A stretch of 64,000 nt of DNA from Diadema setosum (GCA_033980235.1 CM067065.1:4903328-4967327); one strand, 5' to 3'; shown: positions 1 through 11,494, counted from the first letter of the stretch. Notes: a model not told the origin generated them from the sequence alone. A program made the numbers and translations.

Positions 1-175
1 ACTGCCAAGGCAAGAACAACCCCTCCAATCTTTTGAAATATCATATCTTCGAAATCTTCGGAAAACAAACCTTGAAATTTATGCTAAAAAGTACGGATCA
101 AGACAATCTCTTCATCATTAATTTTTGGATGAACAAACATCTAGGTTACTGGAATTTGTATGTTTCAGAGTAACT

Positions 176-431
176 GAAGAGTTTGTTCGCAAAAACCGAT
201 AAGTCCATTTTTGAAGATTTTGAAGTACGGTCTCTGTCATAAAGTACAAAATAATACCTTTCAAATGATATATTGGTCACTATATAAAAAGGTACATTTT
301 TGAAGTTATGGTCAAAAGAAGCAAAGATTTTCTTATTATTCTCTTTATTTTTCTTGATCTTTAATCGCAAACATCCTTATTATCTCCATTTGGCAAATAT
401 GGACTTATCTGTTTTTGCGAACAAACTCTTC
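176..431. mobile_element. MITE family A, copy 1
   Basis: Non-autonomous inverted-repeat element of 256 bp. Both ends read GAAGAGTTTGTTCGCAAAAA inward and the terminal repeats extend about 37 bp, to a GATAAGTCCAT motif. It is flanked by a 4-bp direct repeat AACT (172-175 and 432-435), the expected target duplication. Three other copies lie at 2759-3390, 39570-39816 and 46813-47060. There is no coding capacity; short ORFs across it are fortuitous. The superfamily is not assigned. Confidence 0.85.
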
Positions 432-479
432 AACTCATCTTCGCAATATCAAATCTTAGAAGCCATGAATCTTCTTTCT

Positions 480-745
480 CTGTTGGATTAACGAATCCTC
501 GGAATAACGAACCCTTCCTTCATTTTCGGATTAACGAATCTTCGGGATATTGGGACTTTTTCATTTTTGGATAAATGAACCTTCGAAATCACGATTTTTT
601 TTTCAAATTTGGATTTTATAACGAATCTTCGAAACAACGAAACTTTTGTTCATTTAAGGATAACTGAACCTTCAGAATAACGAAATTCTATTCAATTTCG
701 GTTTACCGAATCTTCGAAATAACATTTTTTTTTTTCATTTTTGGA
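480..745. repeat. Degenerate minisatellite, CGGAATAACGAA type
   Basis: A run of diverged direct repeats in which cores such as CGGATTAACGAATCTTCG alternate with a poly-T/CATTTT segment, roughly 35-45 bp per unit. The same family, mostly in the opposite orientation, fills 17825-18625. It lies in the intron just downstream (minus-strand sense) of the coding exon at 838-978. Confidence 0.7.
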
Positions 746-837
746 TTTCCAATTTTTCTTCAATTTTTTTGTACAGCGTGAATGGGTAAATTATGTATCC
801 ATATTACTTCCTATAGTTATCAGTGGGTTAGTCTCAC

Positions 838-986
838 CTGTCGATGCTGGGGTTGAGGCTGCGATTGCACTGGAGGTGGTTGCTGGTATAAAGGTGGAGC
901 TTGGGGTTGCCCACTGTAAGGTGGGTACCCCCTTTCCACTGTGCTGTTAATCGGCATTTTCTCAGGATCCACGTTCATTGTCAGGC
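838..986 (-). CDS. First coding exon of a minus-strand gene with a Pro/Tyr/Gln-rich N-terminus; probable PLAC8-family member, partial
   Basis: Coding part is 838-978; 979-986 is 5' UTR. Seen: a long T tract ending in AG at 987-988 (acceptor), then 8 nt, then an ATG at 978, 47 open codons, and a donor CAG|GTGAG at 838. The peptide starts MNVDPEKMPINS and is rich in P, Q and Y, with a PPLY motif (residues 28-31) of the PPxY class that binds WW domains. The exon ends in phase 0 after a Gln, as PLAC8-A coding exon 2 does. Pro-rich tails precede the Cys-rich domain in many PLAC8-type proteins, but also in LITAF-type proteins, so the family call rests on neighbourhood and phase. The Cys-rich domain is not in the window; the gene runs off the left edge. 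Confidence 0.6.
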
Positions 987-1142
987 CTAAAAAAAAAAAA
1001 AAAACAGTTCGTAATTTCACTCTGCGGATAAAAAAAAAATCAACAACAACAAATCTCATTGGTGACAAAAAGCACGATGATTTCAAATCACTGAAATAAA
1101 CATAATTGATGCAATTTTCTTTCATACAATCCTTACGAATTA

Positions 1143-1185
1143 GGGGCGGATCCAAGAATTCCGTAAAGGGGGGCGGGGGCACAAA
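1143..1185. mobile_element. Fragment of a hAT-like short repeat
   Basis: Contains AGGGGCGGATCCAAG and a G-rich stretch resembling one end of the 91-bp element at 4596-4686. The other end is not visible. Confidence 0.35.
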
Positions 1186-1224
1186 CAATATTTCTGGTGC
1201 TACTTTCGGGTTTCATTCATTTTC

Positions 1225-2240
1225 ATGCCTCCGCAACGAAGTGGCCGCAGGCATTATGTTTTCAGGTCGTCCGTCCGTCCGTACGTCCGTACGTACGTCC
1301 GTCCGTACGTCCGTCCGTCCCGTTTTGTTTTTGTCGATATCTCAAGAACCGTGTGGTGGTTTTACATCAAACTTGGTATGAGGGTATATCCTTGGGGGAT
1401 AATACTTTGTGTGGATTTTAGGGTCACAGGGTCAAAGGTCAAAGGTCACAGGTTATTTTGTGAAAAAAATAGAAATTTCATGTTTTTCTCTATATTTCGC
1501 AAATGGTTCAAGGTATCTTCATGGAAGTATATATGCTTGTACCGATGGGCAGTGATTATCTACGGAAGTTGGGGGTCATGGGTCAAAGGTCAGGGGGGTC
1601 AAAGGTCAAGGTCAACTCCTCAAAATATCACTACTTTCCTTAAAATACAATATGCCTGAAGGTGTTTTTTTTTTTTTAACTTGATGTATGGCATGTATTA
1701 CCCAATATATATTTTTGGGGAAGTTTCTTGCCAAAAGGTCAAAGGTCAAAAGGTAAAAGGTCAAGTGAAAGTGCTAAATTGCACCTTTTTCCTCCATATC
1801 TCGAAAGTAACTCAAGGTATCATCATGAAACTTACATATTTGAGCTTGTTCAACCTAACAGTGATTCTCTTTGGAACTGTGAGGTCAAAGGTCAAAGGCC
1901 AGGTTTAGATAATGCTATTTTCCCATTTGATACTGAAATTATACTTTTTCTCAATACCTTGAAAATTACTCAATGCATAAACTTATAAAAGGGTCAAAAG
2001 TCAAGTAAAAATAATCAGTTCCCCAAATACCTGCACTCTGACATTTTAATCATACATCCAATTGAACCTAGTTCTAGGAAAGTGAACATTCAGCACATTT
2101 GTGTCAAACCTGTCATTTTAATATTTTGCCAATTGTGTGAAACTGTCATCACACATTGTCAAGGCATTGTACCATAGACCTATTAGGAGAACCATGCATT
2201 ATGGCGGAGGCATATCAGTAGCCGTAGCGATCTATCTAGT
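1225..2240. mobile_element. Repeat family H, copy 1 (GCCTCCGC-bounded)
   Basis: Starts with ATGCCTCCGC followed by a run of CGTC/CGTA tetranucleotides (1267-1320), and ends with GGCGGAGGCAT at 2213 plus a shared flank to about 2240. The interior repeats GGTCAAAGGTCA many times. A second copy, inverted, lies at 53957-55311 and shares both the terminal motif and the outer flank. No transposase is visible, so this is a non-autonomous repeat of unassigned class. It sits in the first intron of the left-edge gene. Confidence 0.75.
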
Positions 2241-2758
2241 TTTTTTTTTTTTTTTTTATTTCTTCTGTTTTAACAACAAATAAGGAAGGGCGCGCTCCCA
2301 GGTGCACACTCTCTTTATCTGCCACTGCGAATTGTGCTTCCTATAACTCCTGCGAATGACAGGAACAATTAATTATGTTCCATATAGGTATAACCCCTCG
2401 ATGTACCACAATATTCTGATACAGCAACATGGTCATGCTTTGGGAAAACATTGTTGTTGTTGTTTTCAAATTAATTTAACTTTTCTAGATTTTCATTACC
2501 CTTGAAATGTTATATACAAAGTTGTAGAGAAAGTGCCAAACTTTGATGTATTGATGTAAATTGTATGAAAAATCTATGATTGTTTTTCTTTCAAGTAATC
2601 AGTAGATACATTTTAGAGGCATGAATTTTGGGACACAAAACAGTGACAGAAACTTAGGGTTTACTCGCAGATCCAGTAGGAAACACAGCTTGATAGTCAA
2701 TCACCACGTAAAAAGGCAAGCAGTTCATTTGACAGGAATGGAATCGCTAGGAACACTT
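2241..2758. other. Intronic or spacer sequence, no feature recognised
   Basis: AT-rich sequence with a T tract at the left edge. No exon-like ORF, repeat pair or RNA gene is recognisable. Confidence 0.5.
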
Positions 2759-3390
2759 GAAGAGTTTGTTTGCAAAAACCTATAAGTCCATTTTTGAAGA
2801 TTTTGAAGTACGCTCTCTGTCATAAAGCACAAAATGATACCTTTTAAATGATATATTGGACACTACATGTAAAGGTACATTTTTTAAGATATGGTCAAAA
2901 GAAGCACAAATTTTCCTATTATTCTCTTTGTTTTTCTTGACCTTTAAAGGGATTGTATAGTTTTGGTTGAGACCTAATTTCAGGTTTCTAACATTTTTGG
3001 TGAGATAATGAGGAACCTCTTAGGAAATATGGAAGAGCATGTAATTCCATGAGGAATTCAATGTTTATCTAATGAAAATCGGTTTTGAAATGGCCGATAT
3101 ATCCAAAAAAGAGCAATTCTAATAAAGTGTGGGACCCACACTTTATTACGATCGCTTTGTTTTACTTTGTTTTTTGGATGTTTCAGTCATTCAAAACCCG
3201 ATTTTCATCAAATAAACTTTGAATTCCTCTTAAAATGGTATGCTCTGTACTATATCATAATGTTTTCTTGGTATCTCGCAAAAAGTTAAAAGCCCAATTC
3301 TCATCTCCACCAATACTGTACCATCCCTTTAATCGCAAACATCTCCATTTGGTAAATATGGACTTATCGGTTTTTGCAAACAAACTCTTC
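2759..3390. mobile_element. MITE family A, copy 2, split by a family B insertion
   Basis: Terminal repeats GAAGAGTTTGTTTGCAAAAA begin at both ends, flanked by a 4-bp duplication ACTT (2755-2758 and 3391-3394). The interior is interrupted at a TTAA by the family B element at 2948-3328. The uninterrupted copies at 176-431, 39570-39816 and 46813-47060 show the empty site. Confidence 0.85.
2948..3328. mobile_element. MITE family B, copy 1 (TTAA target)
   Basis: 381-bp inverted-repeat element starting AGGGATTGTATAGTTTTGGT and ending with a related inverted sequence ...CCATCCCT. TTAA lies on both sides (2944-2947 and 3329-3332). In family A copy 1 the same position carries a single TTAA, which directly shows a TTAA duplication. 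The centre holds a shorter inverted pair around GTGGGACCCACACTT. TTAA targets with AGGG ends are known for Kolobok-type elements; piggyBac also targets TTAA. Confidence 0.85.
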
Positions 3391-3875
3391 ACTTTCATTG
3401 GACTTTTGCATTTGTACATTTATCGATTGGTTTGTGCGGGTTTGTGCGTTTGAGCAGAATGCAAACTTGACATGCCGTCGACTGAGTCGGGCGTGTGAGC
3501 GTGGTGCATTATAGCGTTCATTATATCCTATAGTGCTTGGCAGGTGATCTATAATATCATGTTTGCTGAGAACCAAAACGGTGTTATCATAATTTCTAGC
3601 GTGAATTGAGTTATTGGTATCATTATCATTTTTATAAAGCTTAATCTCTTCAACATTATAGTGTCAATTTCACATTTTTTCCATTTTCAGTAAAATTCTA
3701 AGAATCAAAATCACAAGGGCACTATCTTAGCTGATGTTTGGAACAATGCTTATAAAGCTACCTCTTTTTATGGTAATGAAAATTGATTGTTTTGTTTTTA
3801 TCAATGATCAAATCTTAAAATGCGATAGTTCCCATCTTGTTCTCAGCTGACGATGTCGTTTGACCAATCAGCATA
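3391..3875. other. Intronic or spacer sequence, no feature recognised
   Basis: No long ORF, splice-bounded exon or repeat partner is evident. Confidence 0.5.
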
Positions 3876-4423
3876 CACTGCAAAAAGTCCGGTGTAAAAT
3901 ATGAAACACCGAGCTGGTGTTAAATTTCTGGTGCTCATTTAGGGTGTTAGATTAACAACTCCTGGTGTCATTTAAAATATAAAATTGTTTTATGAATAGT
4001 GAATGAATAGTTTCTTAGTTACTATTCTTCTTGTTGATTTTGAACTTCAACAAGACAATCAAGAGTTTTCCGATAAAGTACTTGATTTAAGAAAAAATAA
4101 GGTGTGAACACATTATTTTACACCATAGTAAGACAAGTTGGTGTGGTCTCATATTGAAGCTGGACGAGTATTATACCATTGACATGAACACCAGCAATAT
4201 CAAATCAACACCATGCGGTGTCATTGTTGAATTAACACCGGTGCAGTGTCAAAAATATCACCAGCTACAGTGTCATATTAACACCACGAAGTGCCAGGTG
4301 AACAGTTTTCAACACCATCACAACATGCTTTCTACACCTGTGGGTGTGGTCCTCTATTGACACTTGATCGGTGTTAGATTTAACACCCATGGTGTTAAAT
4401 CTAACACCGATGTTTTTGCAGTG
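3876..4423. mobile_element. CACTG-ended element, copy 1
   Basis: 548 bp, beginning CACTGCAAAAAGTCCGGTGT and ending with its near inverse ...ACACCGATGTTTTTGCAGTG. It is flanked by TA on both sides (3874-3875 and 4424-4425), consistent with a 2-bp duplication. About twenty ACACC/GGTGT words in both orientations fill the interior, resembling the subterminal repeats of CACTA/EnSpm-type elements. A second copy is at 48543-49038. No transposase is present. Confidence 0.75.
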
Positions 4424-4595
4424 TACGAATATTCGATCAGCATAACCATTCCGTCAACCCAGGGAGGTGACACCTCCCTCGTCAACCTTATAACATAGAA
4501 AACGTAATCCATAAACTTGTCATGCTAGTTGGCTATTCAGCTATACATTAATGTAACCATGTGTAGCATTCAATGTGATTTATTAGTCAAGGTCA

Positions 4596-4686
4596 CAGTG
4601 GCGGATCCAGAGGGCGTCTTACCGGGCACGCGCCCCCATTAATTTTCCAACGGCGCCTCCCCTTTACGGACTTCCTGGATCCGCCC
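4596..4686. mobile_element. hAT-like mini-element (91 bp)
   Basis: Starts CAGTGGCGGATCCAG and ends CTGGATCCGCCC, an inverted pair around a short GC-rich core. It is bounded by a perfect 8-bp direct repeat CAAGGTCA (4588-4595 and 4687-4694). An 8-bp duplication with CAG-type ends is characteristic of hAT elements. Confidence 0.75.
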
Positions 4687-4906
4687 CAAGGTCATATTCT
4701 ACTGAAAGAGAAGCCACTGCTATGAATACTCAATTATCTGTTTTGGGTTAAGTTTTTTTTTTCTTTCTTTACTGCGAGTTATTCACAATGTTTCACGTGC
4801 GTGTTACACCGTGGACAATGATAATACGACTACAAAATGAATGAACATCGTACTCCTCAGAATTAGAACTATACTCGCACAGGAGTAGAAATTTTGCAGC
4901 ACTTAC

Positions 4907-5000
4907 CTGCAAACACCAGTCGGCTTCTTTTCCCTCCGTCAAACTGAATCAAATGTATCTATTCGACTGCCGATGTAGATCAGAGTCCTGTACGCTAATC
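4907..5000 (-). other. Possible non-coding first exon of the left-edge gene
   Basis: On the minus strand a good donor, TTTGCAG|GTAAGTGC, ends at 4907. The upstream sequence has no ATG-led ORF, as expected for a 5' UTR exon, and would splice to the acceptor at 986. The upstream boundary near 5000 is a guess and no core promoter motif was identified. Confidence 0.35.
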
Positions 5001-5566
5001 CTATGTTATCACCTCGTTGAGTTAAACATAAATTTTTAAAACCTATCAACGCGTCATACGCTTATCACAATGAATTAAGACGCATTGCGTTTGGGCATGT
5101 GATATCTCTCACATGCAAAACCAAATCAATTTGCCCTGCAAAATAAATGAGAGCAAAGTTCAGTGCGACGCAAATAATGCAAGGATCCTAAAATGGTCAG
5201 GGAGTACAGGTGTTTTGTTAAGTGTTGGTAAAATAAGTCAGTGCTGGAATATCATCTTGTATTCTTTGCGGAGTGTTATTGCTGTAGGAGACTGCTTGAT
5301 GTACACGTTCACTCTGTTATCATTTTTTTTTATGCTTCGTTAGATAATGTTGAACGTCATCTTACTTTAAAAGTAGTGCACTTTTTTTTGCGTGTTTCCT
5401 CGACAAAGAGGGAGCTATTTCTTAACACGTCGTTGAGAACATAGAGTATCCACTTTGTGTTTAAATGGACTACAGTTTTTGTGCATTTTGTTATTGGCAG
5501 ACTGACAAAGACGAGAAAATCCTTGTTGACTGAAATTCTGTGTTGAATAAGATTCGGTGCTTTTAA
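5001..5566. other. Spacer, possible 5' flank of the left-edge gene
   Basis: Little repeat content and no convincing exon. If the first-exon call at 4907 is right, this stretch would contain the promoter; I see no clear TATA box or initiator. Confidence 0.3.
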
Positions 5567-5812
5567 AGGGGATGGCAAGTAACTAATCAGTGGGAATCAG
5601 TGGTAATTGTGTGGGATTATTGTTCCAATTCTTGTGGGATTCATTTAAGAGTATATTATATATCTATTGTTGTGTGAAAATTATTTGCTTCAGAATGGTC
5701 TCATATTCAAGTAATGTGCACATATATATATATGTATATATATATTTAAGGAATGTGCAGTTTAATGCCCCGTCACTGTACAGCCATGCTAACCTGGAAA
5801 CATTAAACATAT
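5567..5812. mobile_element. MITE family E, copy 1 (truncated)
   Basis: Begins AGGGGATGGCAAGTAACTAA after TTAA (5563-5566) and matches the complete copy at 27004-27265 through GAATGGTCTCATATTCAAGT. The right part is rearranged, with TA microsatellite expansions at about 5718-5748 and 5808-5830 and no matching right end. Confidence 0.7.
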
Positions 5813-5849
5813 ATATATATATATATATATCTGCCTGAGGATCGCGGCA

Positions 5850-5894
5850 GCGTGAAACCGCCGGTAGCAGACAAGGCACCAAAACACAGGTACG

Positions 5895-5955
<61 letters not shown>

Positions 5956-5993
5956 GTGTTTTGGTGCCTTGTCTGCTACCGGCGGTTTCACGC
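5850..5993. repeat. Perfect 39-bp inverted repeat around a (TA)n run
   Basis: The left arm 5850-5888 and right arm 5955-5993 are exact reverse complements, including GCGTGAAACCGCCGGTAGCA and CACCAAAACACA. The spacer is almost entirely TA dinucleotides. It can form a long hairpin or cruciform. Confidence 0.9.
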
Positions 5994-6052
5994 ATTGAGC
6001 AGTTTTCAATCCTCAACAAACTTCATATTCCCGACGGATATATACCAAACGG

Positions 6053-6083
<31 letters not shown>

Positions 6084-7121
6084 GAAGACCTGAATATAAG
6101 AACGACCCAAGTCCAATTTTGGGCCAAATTCAGTTTGGCATGGGAAATTGTAGCTTTATATGCATGGACTCATCTTGTGTATAAATGATAAATCCTAATG
6201 ACCGCCGGAAAAGCCTGAAATGAACGAGTTAAATCTTATATGAACGTAGAAATGAAGGACTTGGGTCATTCTTACATTAGATTATAGCGCCCTCTCTCGT
6301 CCTTCTCTCATCTCTATAGCAGAATATCATGTATATGATTCAAAGAACGACGCAAGTCCATCATACAAAATGGCCTCTCCACAATTAATGTAAATGTTAG
6401 TTGTCATATTAATATAATATTCTCTAATTTGTATATACAATGTTGCCTTTCCATCACAGTTAAATAGAATATTATTGGACAAATAAAAAAGATATGACTT
6501 TTTTTTAAAGGGAAGGTAAAGCCAAAGAACAATGTGGACTGAGTAAAAGCAGCAACATTAGTAGAACACATCAGTGAAAGTTTGAGGAAAATCGGACAAG
6601 CGATGCAAAAGTTATGAATTTTTAAAGTTTTGGTGTTGGAACCGCTGGATGAGGAGACTACTAGAGGTGATGACGTATGAGTGGACAACAATACAAAGAA
6701 AATATAAAGGAAATTAAACAAAAATTCACTTTCCTAGAATTATGAAAGAGCAATGGAGCAACCGCTTTCAGAAAGCAGGGGGAATAATTGCTACCCTTAA
6801 CATATGTCAATATCAAGTTGATGGAATTTGTAATTTTCATGAAAAATGGATTTTTGCAGAATTTTCTTTATATTTTCTTGGTATTGTTGTCCACTCATAC
6901 GTCATAATCTCTAGTAGTCTCCTCATCCAGCGGTTCCAACATCAAAACTTTAAAAATTCATAACTTTTGCATTGATTGTCCGATTTTCTTCAAACTTTCA
7001 CTAATGTGTTCTACTAATGTTGCTGCTTTCACTCAACTCACATTGCTCTTGGGGTTTGTCTTCCCTTTAAGTTTACTCGAAATGGTCTTCAATGGACTTG
7101 GGTTGTTCTTATATTCAGATA

Positions 7122-7124
<3 letters not shown>
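6084..7124. mobile_element. MITE family C, copy 1, split by family D
   Basis: Ends share TGAATATAAGAACGACCCAA in inverted orientation. The outermost bases are GAAGACC on the left and, read inward, GAGTATC on the right. It is flanked by ATAT on both sides, inside an AT microsatellite. Removing the nested family D element and one TTAA leaves 479 bp, close to the 477 bp of the intact copy at 24967-25443. Confidence 0.85.
6509..7066. mobile_element. MITE family D, copy 1 (long inverted repeats, TTAA target)
   Basis: 558 bp, starting AGGGAAGGTAAAGCCAAAGA and ending with its diverged inverse ...TTTGTCTTCCCT. TTAA flanks both sides (6505-6508 and 7067-7070). The arms are long, over 150 bp each, and include GCAGCAACATTAGTAGAACA and its inverse. 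It is inserted into family C copy 1. A diverged fragment lies at 57204-57480. Confidence 0.85.

Positions 7125-7220
<96 letters not shown>
7125..7220. repeat. (AT)n microsatellite
   Basis: Nearly pure AT dinucleotides flanking family C copy 1. A similar run lies at 7420-7471. Confidence 0.95.
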
Positions 7221-7419
7221 CGTGAAGCGGGCTTGACCTCGTTCGTGGTGGGTGCTGCTTACATTATTGGGTATATGTGTGACGGAGAATGACTTGCAGT
7301 ATAGACGTTTCAGTGATATTCACTATGGCCTTTATTTCCCAAGCTTTCGACTGTGTAACCAGCCTTTTTCAAGGGGATTTGCTTGTTGTGTCTTGTGTGG
7401 TGTCAGACGGATGAGTCAT

Positions 7420-7471
<52 letters not shown>
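7420..7471. repeat. (AT)n microsatellite
   Basis: Nearly pure AT run just left of the LINE fragment beginning near 7590. Confidence 0.95.
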
Positions 7472-7478
<7 letters not shown>

Positions 7479-7589
7479 TTGCTTCCTTGATGTCATTTTG
7501 TCCACGAGGAGACTGGAAAATACAAGCCTAGCTTTTTGGTTTCTGTATTATCATTGTACACGCACATTCATGTGTACATGAATCACATA

Positions 7590-9915
7590 TTATTTTTTCT
7601 TACTTGATAAACCCATCTCTAAAAAGGAATTATTTGATACAATTATTTCAATGAAACACAATAAGTCACCAGGTTTAGATGGATTACCAGTAGAATTTTA
7701 TATTGTGTTTTGGAAAGATATTTCTGATATGCTTGTCAACTCATTTAATTTCTCTTTACAAAATGGACGAATGTCCAGCTCACAAAGAAATGGTGTTATT
7801 ACCTTGATACCAAAAAAAAGACAGAGATGTCTCCTATAAGAAAAATTACAGACCAATATCTCTCTTAACAGAAGATTATAAAACCTTAGCCAAAACTTTA
7901 GCAAACTGCCTCAAAAAATGTCTTTCAGACTTGATTCACCCAGACCAATCTGGTTTTTTGAAAGGAAGGCATATTGGAAATAATATCCGACTAATTATCG
8001 ATGTAATTGAATATACAGAATTAAATCAAATTCCTGGTGGAATCCTTCTCCTTGATATCCAAAAAGCCTTTGACAGTGTTTCCCATAATTTTCTTTTTCA
8101 TGTACTTAGAAAATTGAATTTCAGCGATGATTTCATTGATTGGATAAAGGTTTTTTATTCAGATAGAAAAAGTTATGTTTCGAACTATGGCTATTTGACC
8201 AACCAATTGATATGGAAAGAGGTATTTTCCAAGGGTGTCTCATATCCCCATACTTATTTTTGTTAGTTATTGAATCTATGGCTCTTGCTATTCGACAGAA
8301 CCCCAATATCAAAGGTATCCCAGTTTTAGAAAACGAACTGAAAATATCTTTGTTAGCAGATGACTCTACTTGTTTTATTGATGGCTCAGATAACTCCTTT
8401 AGAGCATTATTCGACACTATTGCTTTATTTTCTGAGTGCTCTGGTTTCTAAATCCGAAGCAATATGGATTGGCTCTATGAAAGGTTCTCAAAGATTTTCA
8501 TTTTCCGAGAAAGGACTTAAGTGGAATAAATCTACTTTTAAAACTTGAGGCATTCATTTTTCTTTAAATTCAGACCAGTTACATAAACTTAACCATAAGA
8601 TAAAACTCAAATCCATTGAAAATACCTTAAATTGTTGGCGCGCAAGAAATTTATCTCTGGTTGGGAAGATCTGTATCATAAAGACCCTATTGCTGCCACA
8701 AATTCTTTATTTTTTTTTTCAATGCTGTGTATTAGAATTCCTAAGAAATTTTTTAAACAGCTGAATACAACATTGTACAAATTTGTGTGGAATGGTGGCA
8801 GCGATAGGGTCCAAAGACAACTGGTGTGTAATGACTATTCTTTAGCAGGTTTGAAAATGATTGATCCATACACATACTCAGTTGCTCAAAAAATGTCATG
8901 GGTCAAAATGCTTCTTGATGACAACTTTCAAAGCATGTGGAAGTCAATTGAATTGTCCAGTTTAAATAATTTGTCTACTATAAAAGATATATCATGGAAA
9001 TCACATGCTCCGACAAGTGCCTTAAGCAAATTGAGATCAACTCAATTAGCTGAATCTCTTCAAACATGGTACATATTTAGAGAAAATTTGTTAAAAACGA
9101 GTTTAATACAGTTTTCTCTGCACTTTGTTCTTGTCAGTGCATATGGTTTAATAAACATATCTCCTCTAAGTCTAAGCAGTATTTTTTGTATGAAGAGTGG
9201 TTAGACAAAAGAATTGTATATATTAGTGATTTACTTAATCCTCCCCACCCAGGTTACAAATTATTTGAAGAACTTATTCTTGATTATGATATTAGTAAAA
9301 AAGACAGGCGTAAATACAATTTCCTATTGAGAAATATACCAGATGATTGGCTAGTCACTTCCGACTTAACCCCTGACAATATATTTGACGACGCTAAAAG
9401 CAAGCTCTTGAAAACCTCCAAAATTCCGAAATATGCATATAATATTATGTTAGAATCATGTACTCCAGAACGACAAATTTCATTTTGGAATGCCCTGCAT
9501 GAACATGATGGAGTTGATTGGAAAAAGACTCATATATATAACTTTAAATGCACACTTTTTATTTTAAGTTATTTCATAGAGCCATTGCCTTGAATGATTT
9601 TCTGTATAAAATTAAAAGAAAGGACTCCCCAAACTGTTCATTTTGTAACACTGACCCTGAAACCTATGTACATCTTTTTGTTGAATATCCTCTTGTTAAA
9701 CCCATCTGGAATGAAACTATGAACTTCATTATTCAGAAAACTCATAAACCGCTAAATGTTTCAACTTTTGAAAAAAATGTTCGGTTTTGAACATGATAAA
9801 TCTATTACGTATTTGTTTCTTTTAACTTAAATACTATATTTATGTATGTAAATTTCACAATAAACCACTAAGCTTCGAAGGATATAAATGCCTTATTATG
9901 ACCAATAAAGAACTT
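7590..9915 (+). mobile_element. Degraded L1/Tx1-like LINE, reverse transcriptase and C-terminal region
   Basis: 5'-truncated non-LTR retrotransposon. Successive frames encode KSPGLDGLPVEFY, NYRPISLL, QSGFLKGRHIGNN, LDIQKAFDSV (motif A), GCLISPYLFLL (motif B) and LLADDST (motif C, catalytic Asp pair). A long C-terminal region follows, ending with a zinc-ribbon-like CSFCNTDPETYVHLFVEYPL near 9634-9693, as in L1/Tx1-type LINEs. Reading moves between frames at about 7815, 8220-8270, 8450-8550, 9200 and 9590, so the gene is dead. The coding region stops near 9787. A short 3' UTR with AATAAAGAACTTGAATTTTG closes at about 9915. The endonuclease domain is absent. Confidence 0.85.
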
Positions 9916-9999
9916 GAATTTTGTATCGCAAAGAAAAATAATAAGCTCCCTATTCATTTCCGGAAATGGAGATTTGTTTTTTGAATACATGTATAATGA

Positions 10000-10560
10000 T
10001 AATCGTTACGCTGTTCAATTTGTTATTTGTTTGAATTGATGTACCAAGGGACACGACGCGTGGGGGTGTATGGGCCGAGATTCCTTTCAAGTGATATGGG
10101 TTTTGTTTTGTTTTGTTTTTCAGTTATATCCAAATGTACTAGAATTAATTATGTCTTGAATATAATTGTTCAGTTCTGTGATAAAATGCATAGAAATCAG
10201 TCCCGTGCCCTCCTGTGGGTGTTGATTAACGGTTTTTTGGCATTTTATAATTTCATTTCCTCTTATCAATTGTACGTAACACAAATTTATAATCTATGTT
10301 ATTTTTGTATTATCTACTTCCAATTTTCTTTAAGAATATATATCGTATCATATTTGTTATACATAGATAATATCTTGTATGAGACAAAGTGACTGCTTTT
10401 AAAGCACATCTAGAACTATTTGCTATTACATGGGTAGTGCTTCCTTATTTTTTCTTTTTTTTTTCCTTTTTTATATCTCTTTTTCCCGATGATTGTTCTT
10501 ATTTACTTGTTCATGTATGTATTGATTTGTTTTTTATTCCAATAAAACACATTAAAAAAA
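10000..10560 (+). mobile_element. Possible 3' end of another retroelement
   Basis: T-rich sequence ending in AATAAAACACATT and a short A tract near 10550, like the poly(A)-type tails of the neighbouring LINEs. No RT motif is visible. The ORF at 10027-10392 has no recognisable domain and looks like read-through of UTR-type sequence. Confidence 0.3.
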
Positions 10561-10799
10561 AATATTTTTTCTTCATTGCCTTTGCACAATGTTCAGCAAA
10601 ACGTACAACAAACATACAACAATGAATAATACTGTGGGGCTACAGCATAAGCGTGGCTTGATTTGCGTGAGGCCCCCGTACACATCGGAAGGAGTATAGG
10701 AGGGAGGGATGACGTGCATAGAGATAGGATAGTTGAAAGGAAAAAGGGAAAGGAGAGGTCTGTCTGCTTTCACTAAGGGTTTATACAAAGTAAGTTAAC

Positions 10800-11494
10800 C
10801 TGTATCACTGATTAGCAATGCATAACAAAACATGTTCTTACCGAGGTACAGGTGAACAGTTAATACAGTTCATGGTCGGTTACATGATTACGTAATAAAT
10901 TAAATGCGTCGATATTTCTGCGAAAGAATTTCATGTATAATACACTAACAATGACAATGAAATTAGTGATATCCAGAAAGCAGCATTATTTCTACAGCTT
11001 TCCTAAAAGAATACATGGACTTTAAACTTCGAATTTCAGAAGGAAGAGAATTCCAAAAATCGTTTCCGGTGTGGCTGACAGATTTCAGAGCCATCACTGT
11101 TTTAGGATTATGTGAATGAAACTTATCAGATTGTCTTGTGGGATAAGAATGTATGTCCTTGTTTAAATGAAATAGTGAAAAGAAAGAAGATGGCAACTGA
11201 CCATTATGTAAGCGAAACATAAAAAGTGAGTTTTGCAAAAAATTAATATCATTTACCTTAAGTGTTCTTAATTCTGCGAATAAAGGATCTGAATGGACTC
11301 GGTAACTTGAGTTGGTGCATATACGTATAGTTTTCTTTTGGAGAAGTAATATACTATCAATGTGGCTTTTTGAATTTGCCCATACAATGTTGCAAGATGA
11401 AATGTGCGATAATATTAACGAATTATACAGCATAAATAAAATGTTCTGAGGGACATAATACCATAACTTATGAAGTATACCAACATTACGAGAC
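10800..11494 (-). mobile_element. 5'-truncated CR1/Jockey-like LINE, RT C-terminal part
   Basis: The ORF at 10963-11494 (minus) encodes the thumb and post-RT region of a non-LTR retrotransposon: FMLYNSLILSHISSCNIVWA, LLQKKTIRIC, HSYPTRQSDKFHSH and NDFWNSLPSEIR. The catalytic palm is missing. The stop is at about 10963, and the 3' UTR below it has no clear end (10800 is approximate). Its 5' end directly meets the plus-strand LINE starting at 11495. Confidence 0.75.
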
